Source: Methylobacterium currus (GTDB lineage Bacteria; Pseudomonadota; Alphaproteobacteria; Rhizobiales; Beijerinckiaceae). From it: a stretch of 64,000 nt of DNA. The position numbers and the translations under genes were made by a program. This document shows positions 16,136 to 25,571 of the stretch, in pieces. The notes beneath the pieces are model-generated. The model saw only the letters and a program-made list of their open reading frames with translations. It was not told the origin of the DNA and ran no database searches. The stretch's first letter is position 1. Each line of letters starts with the position of its first letter. The DNA lies in NCBI RefSeq assembly GCF_003058325.1, contig NZ_CP028843.1, positions 6,181,001 to 6,245,000 of the forward strand, written 5' to 3'.

Positions 16136-17500
16136 ATGATCCGCTTCAACGCCTTCGAGATGAACTGCGTCGGGCACCAGTCGCCCGGCCTGTGGCGCCA
16201 CCCCCGCGACCGCTCCGGCGACTACAACACCCTCGCCTACTGGACCGACCTCGCCCGGCTGCTGGAGCGGGGCGGCTTCGACGGGGTGTTCCTCGCCGAC
16301 GTGGTCGGGCTCTACGACGTCTTTGGCGGCTCCCCCGCCGCCGCCCTGCGGCAGGCCACGCAGGTGCCGGTCAACGATCCGCTCCTCGTCGTGCCGGCGA
16401 TGGCGGCGGTGACCGAGCATCTCGGCTTCGGGGTCACCGTGAACCTCTCTTACGAGGTGCCCTACCTGCTCGCCCGTCGCTTCACGACGCTCGACCACCT
16501 GACGAGCGGCCGCATCGGCTGGAACGTCGTCACCGGCTACCTCGATTCTGCCGCGCGCGCGATGGGCCTCGACCGCCAGCGCGCCCACGACGACCGCTAC
16601 GACCTCGCCGAGGAGTACATGGCGGTCGCCTATGCCCTGTGGGAGGGAAGCTGGGACGACGACGCGGTCCGGCGCGACCGGGCGGCGGGCGTGTACGCCG
16701 ATCCGGCCCGGGTCCGGGCGATCCGGCACGAGGGTCCGCATTTCCGGGTCGAGGGCGTCCATCTCGGGGAGCCCTCGCCGCAGCGGACCCCGGTGATCTA
16801 CCAGGCCGGCACCTCGCCGAAGGGGCGTGGCTTCGCGGCCCGCCACGCCGAATGCGTGTTCGTGTCGGGTCCTTCGCCGCAGGTGATCGCTCCGCGCGTC
16901 GCCGCGCTCCGGCAGGCGGCCGTCGAGGAAGGCCGGCGGCCGGACGACCTCCTGATCTACGCGCTCGCCACCCTCGTGGTCGCCGAGACCGACGCCAAGG
17001 CGCAGGCCAAGCTCGACGAGTACCGCTCCTATGTCAGCCACGAGGGGGCGCTCGCCCTGATGTCGGGGTGGACCGGGGTCGACTTCTCGACGCTCGACCT
17101 CGACGCCGAGGTCCGCCACGTCGAGAACGATGCCGGGCGCTCGGCGATGGACAACGTCACGCGGGCCGATCCGAGCCGGGTCTGGACGGTGCGGGAGGTG
17201 GCCGAGCATGTCGGGATCGGCGGGATCGGCCCGGTCTTCTGCGGCTCGCCCGCGACCGTCTGCGACGCGCTCGAGGCCTTCGTGGCGGCGACCGGCATCG
17301 ACGGGTTCAATCTCGCCTACGCGGTGGCGCACGAGACCTTCGCGGACATCGTCGAGTTCGTCGTCCCCGAGTTGCAGCGGCGCGGGCGCTACCCGATGGC
17401 CTACCGCGACGGCCCGCTGCGCCGGAAGCTGTTCGGGCGCGACCGCGTCGACCCGGCCCATCCGGCCGCCCGCCACCGGTCCGTTACCGGCGCGGCCTGA
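16136..17500 (+). CDS. FMN-dependent monooxygenase, NtaA/SnaA/DszA type
   Basis: A 454-residue protein of the bacterial-luciferase-like (LLM) fold, NtaA/DmoA/DszA group. These use reduced FMN from a partner reductase and O2 to cleave C-S or C-N bonds. Family marks include the N-terminal strand with the HPRDRSGDYNTLAYW segment, RFTTLDHLTSGRIGWNVVTG, HDDRYDLAEEYMAVAYALWEGSW, and the QRTPVIYQAGTSPKGR segment that binds the flavin phosphate. Full length. It is a close paralog of the gene at 21434. It stands alone on the plus strand, convergent with the sulfonate-binding-protein gene (15 bp between stops). Its substrate is unknown; organosulfur use is inferred from neighbours. Confidence 0.85.
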   Translation: MIRFNAFEMNCVGHQSPGLWRHPRDRSGDYNTLAYWTDLARLLERGGFDGVFLADVVGLYDVFGGSPAAALRQATQVPVNDPLLVVPAMAAVTEHLGFGVTVNLSYEVPYLLARRFTTLDHLTSGRIGWNVVTGYLDSAARAMGLDRQRAHDDRYDLAEEYMAVAYALWEGSWDDDAVRRDRAAGVYADPARVRAIRHEGPHFRVEGVHLGEPSPQRTPVIYQAGTSPKGRGFAARHAECVFVSGPSPQVIAPRVAALRQAAVEEGRRPDDLLIYALATLVVAETDAKAQAKLDEYRSYVSHEGALALMSGWTGVDFSTLDLDAEVRHVENDAGRSAMDNVTRADPSRVWTVREVAEHVGIGGIGPVFCGSPATVCDALEAFVAATGIDGFNLAYAVAHETFADIVEFVVPELQRRGRYPMAYRDGPLRRKLFGRDRVDPAHPAARHRSVTGAA

Positions 17501-17515
17501 GGGCGGGTCCCCGCC

Positions 17516-18463
17516 CTATGAGCGCGCCTGCCGGACGGCCTCCGCCACCTGGATCGGCCGCGGCAGCAGCCCGAGGCGCAGGAACATGTCGGCGATGCGC
17601 TGCTGCCCGGCGACCACCTCCGGGCTGAGTGGAGTCACGCCCCAGCTCTGGCGGGCGAGGGCCCGGGAGAGGATCGGCACCGGCATGCCGACCGCCGGGC
17701 TCAGCTCGCGCGCCGCCGCCTCGGTCACCCCGTTGGTCTCGCGGTCGATGGCCGCGATCGCCGCCAGCACCGTGTCGATGGCCTGCGGCTGCGCCTCCGT
17801 GAACGAGCGCTCGCCGACATAGAACTGGTGGTTGGCCGCGAGCCCCGTCGCGTCCTGCAGGATACGGGCACCGCTCGACACCTCGACGGCGGCCAGGAAC
17901 GGGTCCCAGATTACCCAGGCATCGACCGATCCGCCATCGAACGCCGCCCGCCCGTCGGCCGGAGCGAGGAAGACGGTCTGGATGTCCGTGTAGGCGAGGC
18001 CGGCCTCCTCCAGCGCGCGCACGAGCAGGTAGTGAACGTTCGAGCCCTTGTTGAGCGCAACCTTCCTGCCCTTCAGGTCGGCGACGGCGCGGATCGGGCT
18101 GTCCTTGGGCACGACGATCGCCTCGCTCTTCGGGGCGGGCGGCTCGTGGGCGAGGTAGACGAGGGGCGCGCCGGCGCCTTGCGCGAAGATCGGCGGCGTC
18201 TCGCCGACCACGCCGATATCGACGGCCTTGGCGTTGACCGCCTCCAGGAGCTGCGGCCCGCCCGGAAATTCCCGCCACTCGGCCCGGAAGCCGAGGGGCT
18301 TGAGCGCCGGATCGAGGGCCCCGCGAGCCTTCAGCAGCAGCATGGTGCCGTATTTCTGGTAGCCGACGCGCAGGACACGGTCGGCCCGGGCCGGGCCTCC
18401 GGTCGCGAGGGCGCCGAGGGAAGTGGCGAGTCCAGCAGCGAAGGAGCGCCTGGAGAACGTCAT
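17516..18463 (-). CDS. ssuA: Aliphatic sulfonate ABC transporter substrate-binding protein
   Basis: A 315-residue periplasmic binding protein with a Tat-type signal peptide (SRRSFAAGLATSLGALATGG). The mature part has the SsuA/TauA/NrtA-like pattern: VLRVGYQKYGTMLLLKA, GGPQLLEAVNAKAVDIGVVG and the VDAWVIWDPFLAAVE segment that lines the ligand pocket. It should capture sulfonates for an SsuBC-type importer. No ssuB or ssuC is adjacent; only a permease C-terminal remnant lies at about 21.1 kb. The start was set at the ATG at 18463 because longer extensions destroy the signal peptide. Ligand identity is inferred from family and context. Confidence 0.85.
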   Translation of the reverse strand: MTFSRRSFAAGLATSLGALATGGPARADRVLRVGYQKYGTMLLLKARGALDPALKPLGFRAEWREFPGGPQLLEAVNAKAVDIGVVGETPPIFAQGAGAPLVYLAHEPPAPKSEAIVVPKDSPIRAVADLKGRKVALNKGSNVHYLLVRALEEAGLAYTDIQTVFLAPADGRAAFDGGSVDAWVIWDPFLAAVEVSSGARILQDATGLAANHQFYVGERSFTEAQPQAIDTVLAAIAAIDRETNGVTEAAARELSPAVGMPVPILSRALARQSWGVTPLSPEVVAGQQRIADMFLRLGLLPRPIQVAEAVRQARS

Positions 18464-18645
18464 GGCGTGAGGTCTTTCATGGTCAGAGGGCGAGGTGGCC
18501 GGCCGCCACCCGGCGCCCGCATCTGACGAAACCGCCGGAATGGCGGCGCCGGTGCCCGGCACCGACGATGTCCTCCGCGGCGGGATGCCGGGCTGCGCGG
18601 CCTGTCCTCGTCCGGATCACGGGGAGCGAGAGGGTCGGGACGTGC

Positions 18646-18879
18646 TCAGCCGATCTGACCGTCGAGGTCGAACTGCTTGGCGACCGCCAAACGCTGCGAC
18701 CTTTGCCGATCGTCGTCGATCGCGCCGTCTCCTCGCCAGGCCTCGCTCCGGCCGTCCGCCGCGTCTTGCCGGGCGGCAGCGCCGAGGCTGAGCCCGCCGG
18801 CGCTCCTGCGAGCCGCCGTGTCGAGGCGTGCGGACGTCTGGCGGGACGGCTGGCGCAGCCACAGGCTCATCGCAGTCAT
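18646..18879 (-). CDS. Possible small protein upstream of ssuA
   Basis: A 77-residue frame (from the ATG at 18879, or 74 from 18870, which follows GAGGA at good distance) encodes SLWLRQPSRQTSARLDTAAR followed by a charged C-terminal part ending KQFDLDGQIG. No family is recognised. The remaining DNA between 18464 and 19176 contains no other credible gene, and an AT-rich patch at about 18960-19020 may hold a promoter for the minus strand. The frame could equally be chance. Confidence 0.28.
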   Translation of the reverse strand: MTAMSLWLRQPSRQTSARLDTAARRSAGGLSLGAAARQDAADGRSEAWRGDGAIDDDRQRSQRLAVAKQFDLDGQIG

Positions 18880-19176
18880 TCCTCATGTTGTTGAGACCAG
18901 GGCGCCCTGTCGAGCATCTGCCCTATGCGTCGACACATGATAAGATCGAGCGAAGACGCAAGTCGATAGCTTTTTATAGCTATATATTTCCATTGATGGA
19001 GAATGTTATTTTCGTGATGCCCGCATTCCGGATATTCGATTTTTCGGCGCTGCCGATGACCCGGCGCTGGGCCGCGGCGACGGCGTGCCCCAGCCACACC
19101 GCGCGGTCGTCCTGTTGGCAAGCCCGGCGCGCGCCGTGACGGGATCGCCCGCGATCGGGCGCGGAGGGCCTTTGCC

Positions 19177-20400
19177 TCAGGCCTGGCCGACGCGGTACTG
19201 CCGCGGCGGGGCCGCGCCGTTGACGGCGAAGTCGCCGACGGTGCGGTCGCGGTAGATGCGGGGGTTGTGCGACGCGATGGTGCGGGCGTTGCGCCAGTGC
19301 CGGTCGAGGGCGAGACCGCGCCGGGTCGCCGAGGCGCCGAGCGCGTCGAAGAGCTGCGTCGTGGCGTCGAGCACCAGCCCGGTCACCACCGTCACCGCCT
19401 GGTTGACCTCGACATCGGCGACGGTGGCGGCGACGGCCGCGCCCTCCCCGTCCCCAGCCCGGTCGGCCTCCCACACGCGCTGAAGCGCCTCCGCCGCCTT
19501 GAGCACGATGGCGCCGGCTGCATAGGCCGCCCCCCGCACCCGACCGACCACCTGGAGCACCTGCGGATCGTCCGCGGTGCGGGCGGCGTTGCCATGGCTG
19601 TAGACCCGGATGCGCTCGGAGACGAGGCGGGCGACGTCGCCGGAAGCGGCACGGCCGATGCCAGCGAGCGTCGCGAGGTGGACGAGCTGGTAGAACGCCA
19701 TCGCGTAGCGGAACCGGCCGGGATCGGGGTTCACCCAGGCCGCTTCGATCGCCACGTCGGTGAAGCGCGCGGTGCCGCTCGCGGTCAGCGCCTGGCCGAA
19801 CCCGTCCCAATCGTCCAGCACGGTGACCCCGGCGGCGCGTCGCGGCACCGCCGCCCCGACAGGCTGGCCGGCCTCGTCGACCGCCGCGAGGTGGATCCAG
19901 TCGGCGAAGAGCGAGCCGGTCGTGTAGAACTTGGTGCCGTCGAGCACGTAGGCGTCGCCGCGCCGCTTGAGCACGGTGTCGAAGCTGCCGACCTTGGCGG
20001 CGCCGGTCTCGGAGACGCCGCTCCCCACGGTCTCGCGCGCGGCGATCCGCGGCAGCCACTGGCTGCGCCAACCGGGATGGGGTGAGTTCAGCACGTCCTC
20101 GGTGAAACCGAAATGCGCGCGCAGCGCGTTCGTCACGTTGGGATCGCCCTCGGACAGCGCGATGAGGAGCCCGAACAGCTCCGGCAGGCTCACGCCGAGC
20201 CCGCCTTCCTCGGGCGGAAGCCGCAGGGTGGTGAAGCCCGCCTCCTTCAGCGCCGCGAGCTCGGCATGGGGCAGGCGCCGGGCATGGTCGCGGGCGGCGG
20301 CTCCGTCGCGGATGTCGCGGAAGACCGGCCGAAAGCGCTCGGCCAGATCCTCGTAGCGGGTGCTCGGGCCCGAGCTCCATCCGGCCTGGATCTGCGTCAT
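19177..20400 (-). CDS. SfnB/DszC-type flavin-dependent monooxygenase (acyl-CoA dehydrogenase fold)
   Basis: The ATG at 20400 gives 407 residues of the acyl-CoA dehydrogenase-like fold. Visible features are the N-terminal helical domain (AELAALKEAGFTTLRLPPEEGG), the middle beta domain with the flavin-contact segment FYTTGSLFADWIHLAAVDE, and the C-terminal four-helix bundle with LFDALGASATRRGLALDRHWR and RNARTIASHNPRIYRD. This matches SfnB and DszC, which act in sulfone or thiophene desulfurisation using reduced flavin and O2. It is divergent from a luciferase-like monooxygenase at 21434 with about 1 kb between them. Exact substrate is not determinable; the sulfur context is inferred from the cluster. 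Confidence 0.82.
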   Translation of the reverse strand: MTQIQAGWSSGPSTRYEDLAERFRPVFRDIRDGAAARDHARRLPHAELAALKEAGFTTLRLPPEEGGLGVSLPELFGLLIALSEGDPNVTNALRAHFGFTEDVLNSPHPGWRSQWLPRIAARETVGSGVSETGAAKVGSFDTVLKRRGDAYVLDGTKFYTTGSLFADWIHLAAVDEAGQPVGAAVPRRAAGVTVLDDWDGFGQALTASGTARFTDVAIEAAWVNPDPGRFRYAMAFYQLVHLATLAGIGRAASGDVARLVSERIRVYSHGNAARTADDPQVLQVVGRVRGAAYAAGAIVLKAAEALQRVWEADRAGDGEGAAVAATVADVEVNQAVTVVTGLVLDATTQLFDALGASATRRGLALDRHWRNARTIASHNPRIYRDRTVGDFAVNGAAPPRQYRVGQA

Positions 20401-21083
20401 CACGGTCGTCCCATCCTGTCGGTCGATGCGCCGATCACGGAGCGCCGACGCGTCGAAGCTCGCACCGAACCTCGCCGTCTCGTTCTTTTCAAAGAACAGA
20501 ATGCGGAAGGCCGATCTCATGAGGGCGGATTTTGCGCAGGATCCAGGTCCCGAAACAAGCATCGGCAGCCTGCAATATCGATCTTTCGGCGTATTTGAAA
20601 GATTTTCGCCGTAATAGGCGCTTTGGCGACAACACCGCCCTCAATGGGTTGGTTCTATAAAAAGGACATTCTCGTCGACACTGGCCATGCTCGGGCCGAG
20701 CCGGCCTCATCGTCCTCGCGGGAGACCACCATGCCCGCCGATCCCCCCTCGCACGCTGCGAACGGCCGCGCCGCGAGGGCGGCGTGATGCTCGCCTGCCG
20801 TGGCCTTCTGGCTGCCCTGCTCGCCGCTGCCGCTTCGGCCCTCGCCCAATCGCTCACGCCCGGCAGATCTCCCCCGAGAAGCGCGATCTGCGGCGCAGGC
20901 TGCTGCCGGCGAGCGATCCGGCGGCGCGGTTCCGGCGGGGGACAGAGGCATAGCTCGCAGGGCTGGTCTCCCCGCGAGCGGCAGGGCTGGCGCACCCCGA
21001 TCGCCGCGGAACGCGTCTTCGGCACCTCATCGGGCCGGGGCGGCCTCGGCCGGGACGTCTCCGGGAATCGCGACGAGCGCTCT

Positions 21084-21206
21084 ACCGACCGGGTCTTCGC
21101 CGGCCTGCTTCTCGTCGTCGCGATCGGCCTGGTGGTCGAGCCGGTGGTGTTCGCCAGCCTCGAGCGCGTGACGGTCCGGCGCTGGAGGGGGCTGCGTGAG
21201 CCAAGA
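21084..21206 (+). pseudogene. C-terminal remnant of an SsuC/NrtB-type ABC permease
   Basis: In-frame residues TDRVFAGLLLVVAIGLVVEP followed by VVFASLERVTVRRWR match the final membrane helix and basic tail of SsuC/TauC-type permeases. The rest of the gene is missing. Upstream, 20784-20840 encodes an isolated signal-peptide-like stretch (LLAALLAAAASALAQ), and another frame reads SPEKRDLRRRLLPASDPAAR. The 1-kb region 20401-21433 therefore seems to be a patchwork of broken transport genes. Confidence 0.5.
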
Positions 21207-21433
21207 CCCGGCGTGCCACCGGGCGCACCGCCTCTGACGGACACGATACGGACAGGCTCGCCCATGGCTCTCGTCAGCCTCACGGATCCGGCCGAGGGTC
21301 GCGCCGTCACACCCGCGATGCCCGACCGAAATAGTCTACTAATTCGATACACGAAATTGACATCGTGGCTGCCGCGGGGGACACAGGCCGGGAGCCGCAG
21401 GCACCGGCCGCGGTGAGAGACTTGATCGGAATC

Positions 21434-22810
21434 ATGACGCCACGCCGCGAGCTTCGCCTGAACGCCTTCCAGATGGCCGCCCCGTCGCACAACTGGGCCG
21501 GCCTGTGGCGCCATCCGCGCGACACCCAGGCCGATTACAACACGCTGTCCTGGTGGACGGACATGGCGCAGACGGCCGAGCGCGGCTTCCTCGACGGGCT
21601 GTTCATCGCCGACGTGTTCGGCCTCTACGACGTCTATGCCGGCAATGGCGACGCCGCGCTCCTCGCCGGCGCCCAGGCGCCCAACGCCGATCCGGTCCTC
21701 GCCGTCTCGGCGATGGCCCACGTCACGCGCCATCTCGGCTTCGGCATCACCCAGAACCTGACCTACGACCACCCGTTCCCGTTCGCCCGCCGCTTCACCA
21801 CCCTCGACCACCTCACCGGGGGCCGGCTCGGCTGGAACATCGTGACGGGCTACCTCGACAGCGGCGCCCGCGGCATGGGGCTGACGGACTCGCGCGACCA
21901 CGACCAGCGCTACGAGGCGGCCGAGGACTTCATGGCCGCCATCTATAAGCTCTGGGAGGGCTCCTGGGAGGACGACGCGGTCCTGCGGGACCGGGCGGCG
22001 GGCGTGTTCACGCGACCCGACAAGGTGCACCGCGTCGTGCATGACGGTCCCTTCTACAAGGTCGATGCCCGCCACCTCGCCGAGCCCTCGCCGCAGCGCA
22101 CGCCGGTCCTCTACCAGGCCGGCACCTCGGAGCGGGGCGTTCGCTTCGCCGGGCGCCACGCCGAGAGCGTCTTCCTCAACGGCCCGACGAAGCCCGCCGC
22201 CGCGAGGGCGGTCCGCGCCGTCCGGGACGCGGCCCGGGAGGCGGGTCGCGGTCCCTACGACGTGCTCACCTTCCTCGGCGCGACCGTGATCGTGGCGCCG
22301 ACCTCCGCCGAGGCCCGCGACCTGCGCGACGAATATCGCCGCTATATCGACGCGGCGGGGCAGCTGGCGCTGGTCTCCGGCTGGACAGGGATCGACCTTT
22401 CGGGCCTGTCCCTCGACGATCCGCTCGCCTTCCAGCGCACCAATGCGATCCGCTCGACGGTCGAGAACCTCACCCGCGCCGAGCGCCCGACCCGGGTGCG
22501 CGACCTCCTCGACTTCACGCCGGCCGGCGCCCGGGCGCCGGTTCTGGTCGGCTCGCCCAGCGAGGTCGCCGACGAGCTCCTGTCCTGGGTGGCGGAGACG
22601 GATGTGGACGGCTTCAACCTCGTGCGCACGGTGATGCCGGAATCCCTCGACGCGGTGGTGACCCTCCTGGTGCCCGAGTTGCAGGCCCGCGGCGCGTTCA
22701 AGACCGCCTATCGGGACGGGACCTTGCGCGAGAAGCTGTTTGCCGGGCGCGGCCCGCGCCTGTCCGACAGCCATCCCGGTGCCGGCTTCCGCCGGCCCGC
22801 CAAGGACTGA
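21434..22810 (+). CDS. FMN-dependent monooxygenase, NtaA/SnaA/DszA type (paralog)
   Basis: A 458-residue LLM-fold monooxygenase closely resembling the protein at 16136 (shared blocks GLWRHPRDTQADYNTLSWW, RFTTLDHLTGGRLGWNIVTG, the LYQAGTSERG flavin-phosphate loop). The start was set at the ATG at 21434 (MTPRRELRLNAFQM), where homology begins. It acts with a separate NAD(P)H:flavin reductase to oxidise a sulfur or nitrogen compound. It is divergent from the SfnB/DszC-like gene. No reductase is found nearby. The strong similarity to 16136 suggests duplication or two related substrates. Confidence 0.85.
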   Translation: MTPRRELRLNAFQMAAPSHNWAGLWRHPRDTQADYNTLSWWTDMAQTAERGFLDGLFIADVFGLYDVYAGNGDAALLAGAQAPNADPVLAVSAMAHVTRHLGFGITQNLTYDHPFPFARRFTTLDHLTGGRLGWNIVTGYLDSGARGMGLTDSRDHDQRYEAAEDFMAAIYKLWEGSWEDDAVLRDRAAGVFTRPDKVHRVVHDGPFYKVDARHLAEPSPQRTPVLYQAGTSERGVRFAGRHAESVFLNGPTKPAAARAVRAVRDAAREAGRGPYDVLTFLGATVIVAPTSAEARDLRDEYRRYIDAAGQLALVSGWTGIDLSGLSLDDPLAFQRTNAIRSTVENLTRAERPTRVRDLLDFTPAGARAPVLVGSPSEVADELLSWVAETDVDGFNLVRTVMPESLDAVVTLLVPELQARGAFKTAYRDGTLREKLFAGRGPRLSDSHPGAGFRRPAKD

Positions 22811-23112
22811 ATAGGGCTCCCGATCACCCGATGGCCCATCGATCGCGCGACGGATCGCGGCCTTTCCACGCGCGACGGCGCCGGCGGCATCTTCGTTCTC
22901 CGAAGACGCCACAAAAGAGAGACCGATTTCATTGACGACGTCGACGATCCAGGCTGAATATATCAAACAAATAAAATTGCTTTCGCAGATCTGATCCGAA
23001 ATTATCCGTGCTCTGTGCGGATCCTCAACCTGTCAATCTAAGATCAGGTTCGCCGACCTCGACGCGACCGGTGCGACGATCCGTCGATCGCCCCCCTATC
23101 CGAAGGCATGCC
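22811..23112. other. Upstream region of the salvage operon
   Basis: These 302 bp hold no gene. AT-rich DNA at about 22950-23030 (for example ATCAAACAAATAAAATTGC) probably contains the promoter of the operon that begins at 23113. Confidence 0.4.
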
Positions 23113-23736
23113 ATGGCCGAGATCATCGTGCACTCGTCTCCCCTGGAGCCCGCCGCGCAACCGCTCCTCGACGGGCTGGTCGCCGAGTATGACGGCCGCT
23201 ACGGCGCGGTGACCCGGCCGGGCGGCGCCCGGGCCGAGATCCTGCGGTACCCCGCCGAGGCCTACCGCCCGACACTCGGCGACTTCCTGCTCGTGCTGCG
23301 CGACGGGGAGACGATCGCCGGCGGCGCGTTCATGAGCCACGACGACGCGACCGTGGAGCTCAAGCGCATCTGGACCCGGCCCGACCTGCGCCGCCAGGGG
23401 CTCGCGAAGCGCGTCGTCCAGGCGCTCGAGGCCTCCGCCCTCCGCCTCGGCTACACCCGGGCCTACCTGACGACGGGGTTTCGCCAGCCGGAAGCCACGG
23501 CGCTCTACGCTTCCCTCGGCTACCGGCCGCTCTTCGACGTCACGGTCGACCCGGTGCTGTACCGATCCCTGCCGTTCCAGAAGGCCCTCAGCCCGGCGGG
23601 CGGCGTCGCCGCGACCCCCGTCGAGCCGCCCGCCGCCTCCTTCGAGGAGGCGACCGCCCGCGTCAACGTCCTGAAGGCGGAGCAGGAACAGCGGCTCCTC
23701 GCCCGCATCGCGGCACACCGGGCGCGTGCCGCCTGA
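23113..23736 (+). CDS. GNAT-family N-acetyltransferase
   Basis: A 207-residue GNAT protein. The acetyl-CoA pyrophosphate-binding loop RPDLRRQGLAKRVVQALEA lies near the middle, followed by the motif-B pattern EATALYASLGYRP. A C-terminal extension (about residues 160-207) ends in an Ala/Arg-rich helix. It transfers acetyl from acetyl-CoA to an amine. Its position at the head of an operon with FMN monooxygenases, an M20 deacylase and an amino-acid ABC transporter suggests a role like SnaA/SnaB, which N-acetylate S-modified cysteines before C-S cleavage. That role is inference from context. The ATG at 23113 was chosen because homology starts there. Confidence 0.8.
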   Translation: MAEIIVHSSPLEPAAQPLLDGLVAEYDGRYGAVTRPGGARAEILRYPAEAYRPTLGDFLLVLRDGETIAGGAFMSHDDATVELKRIWTRPDLRRQGLAKRVVQALEASALRLGYTRAYLTTGFRQPEATALYASLGYRPLFDVTVDPVLYRSLPFQKALSPAGGVAATPVEPPAASFEEATARVNVLKAEQEQRLLARIAAHRARAA

Positions 23737-23805
23737 CCCGAACCGCCCCGCCGCCACGATGCCCCGCCGGACCGCCCGGCCGGCGGGTGCCGCCTGGATC
23801 CCGTC

Positions 23806-25137
23806 ATGGCCTCCTCACGACCCCGCCGCCTCAAGACCCTCGTCGGCGCACCCACCCTCGTCGCGGCCGCGAATGACGGCGATCCCGGCTTCGGGCTCCG
23901 CCGGGCGGTCGACATCGCCCGCAGGGCCGAGGCCGAGCGGATCACCGGCCTGTTCACCGCCGACCTGCTGCAGATCGACCCCGCCGGCCTCGCCGGAACC
24001 GCCGGCGTGCAGGAGCCGCTGATCGCCCTCGCGGCGCTCAGCCAGGCGACCTCCCGGATCGGGCTGGTGGCGACGGTCTCGACCTCCTTCCACCATCCCT
24101 TCAACCTCGCCCGGCAGCTCGCCACCCTCGACCACGTCAGCGGCGGCCGCGCCGCCTGGAACGCCGTGACCTCCTCGGTCGGCGAGGAGAATTTCGGGGA
24201 GGAGGGATTCGACGGGATCTTGCCGAGCCCCGAGGCGCGCTACGCCCGGGCGGCCGAGTTCATCGCGGTCGTCAACGCCCTGTTCGACGCGAACGCGCGC
24301 GACGCGGCGACCCGCACGGCGTCGGGAGCGCTCGCGATCGATCCGGCGCGATTCCACCGCATCGACCATCGCGGCCGGCACTTCGCGGTCGCCGGGCCGC
24401 TCAATGTGCCGCCGCTGCCGCAGGGGCGCCCGGTCCAGTTCCAGGCCGGGCAGTCGGAGGCGGGCATGGCCGTCGGCGCCGCCCATGCCGAGGTGGTCTA
24501 CACCTCGCAGCCGAGCTTCGAGGGCGCGGTCGCCTTCGCGACCGAGCTGCGCCGGCGCGCCGCCGCCTTCGGTCGCGGAGGCGGCCTGCCCTTCGTGATG
24601 AACTCCTTCCACGGCCTCATCGGCGAGTCCGAGTCCGACGTCGCCCGCCGGCTCGCCGAGAAGCACGCCCGAATCGACTACGACCAGGGCCGCCTCAAGC
24701 TCGCCGACATGCTGGGTGGGGAGGTCGACCTGTCGGGGCTTTCCCTCGACGCGCCCCTGCCCGAATCGCTGCTGCCGGAGGTGGCCCGCATCAATCGCCG
24801 GCGCGGACAGGTGGCGATCTTCCGCCGCTACGCCCAGCAGGGGTTGTCCCTGCGCCGGCTCATCATCGAGGCCCAGGAGACCGGCCACTGGTCGGTCGCC
24901 GGCACACCCGAACGGCTCGCCGACGCCCTCGAGGAGCGCTATCGCGCCGGCATCCTCGACGTCGTCACCCTGCACGGCCTCGGCAATCCTGACCAGGAGG
25001 ATCTGCTGCTCAACGGCCTCCTGCCCGAGCTGCGGCGGCGCGGTCTGATCGACACCGACTATGTCGGCGACGATTTCCGCCAGAACCTCGAATTGCCGCC
25101 GCTTCCCGGCACGGCCGCGCAGGCGCGGATCGCCTGA
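23806..25137 (+). CDS. LLM-class flavin-dependent monooxygenase
   Basis: A 443-residue luciferase-like monooxygenase. It shows the family blocks LATLDHVSGGRAAWNAVTSS, the N-terminal GDPGFGLRRAVDIARRAEAE helix and the VQFQAGQSEAGMAVGAAHAE phosphate-binding segment. It belongs to the NtaA/DmoA/YxeK group rather than the short F420 type. It probably oxidatively cleaves a C-S bond in an N-acetylated S-substituted cysteine, by analogy with Bacillus YxeK/CmoJ; this is inference. It follows the GNAT gene by 69 bp. A reductase partner is missing from the cluster. Confidence 0.82.
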   Translation: MASSRPRRLKTLVGAPTLVAAANDGDPGFGLRRAVDIARRAEAERITGLFTADLLQIDPAGLAGTAGVQEPLIALAALSQATSRIGLVATVSTSFHHPFNLARQLATLDHVSGGRAAWNAVTSSVGEENFGEEGFDGILPSPEARYARAAEFIAVVNALFDANARDAATRTASGALAIDPARFHRIDHRGRHFAVAGPLNVPPLPQGRPVQFQAGQSEAGMAVGAAHAEVVYTSQPSFEGAVAFATELRRRAAAFGRGGGLPFVMNSFHGLIGESESDVARRLAEKHARIDYDQGRLKLADMLGGEVDLSGLSLDAPLPESLLPEVARINRRRGQVAIFRRYAQQGLSLRRLIIEAQETGHWSVAGTPERLADALEERYRAGILDVVTLHGLGNPDQEDLLLNGLLPELRRRGLIDTDYVGDDFRQNLELPPLPGTAAQARIA

Positions 25138-25571
25138 GCGCCGCCGGAGAGAACAATTCTTCCGGCCCGCCCTGGACGACAGGGCGACATCCTCCGTCTT
25201 CGACAATATTTGGAAGCGTCTTTCGTTGACGAAAGGCATCGACGTAATAAAAATCATGACGAGCGCGGGACTAGGATCGCGCAACGGCACGATTGTCCTT
25301 CACCATCCTATGATTTGCGTCAGGACGATCTGTGACGCCACGGCGCGATCGAAGCTCGAGAGACCGGGAAACCATCCATGATCCTGACCGCGCTCCTCAC
25401 CTCGATCGCCCGGCCGCGAAGCGGAGGCGCCAAGGTCCCGGCTCCCGGTCAAACCGCCGGATCGGCGGCGCGCCGGCCTCCCCCGGCGGAGGCCGTCACC
25501 GTCACCCCCGATCGCAGCAGCCCGCGCGGCACCCTTCCGGCACCGCATCGTCCCGACGACCTGAGTTCCCG
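25138..25571. other. Intergenic gap inside the salvage cluster
   Basis: No convincing gene is seen in these 434 bp. A small ATG frame at 25378 (65 aa, MILTALLTSIARPRSGG...) is Pro/Arg-rich and has no family. The first 120 bp are AT-richer and contain a perfect hairpin CTTTCGT-TG-ACGAAAG (25220-25235), so a second promoter or a regulatory structure is likely here. Confidence 0.4.

Noticed and set aside
20489..22966. An 825-residue frame on the minus strand
   Set aside because: It is the antisense shadow of the monooxygenase gene at 21434-22810, with Arg/Gly/Val-rich composition and no domains.
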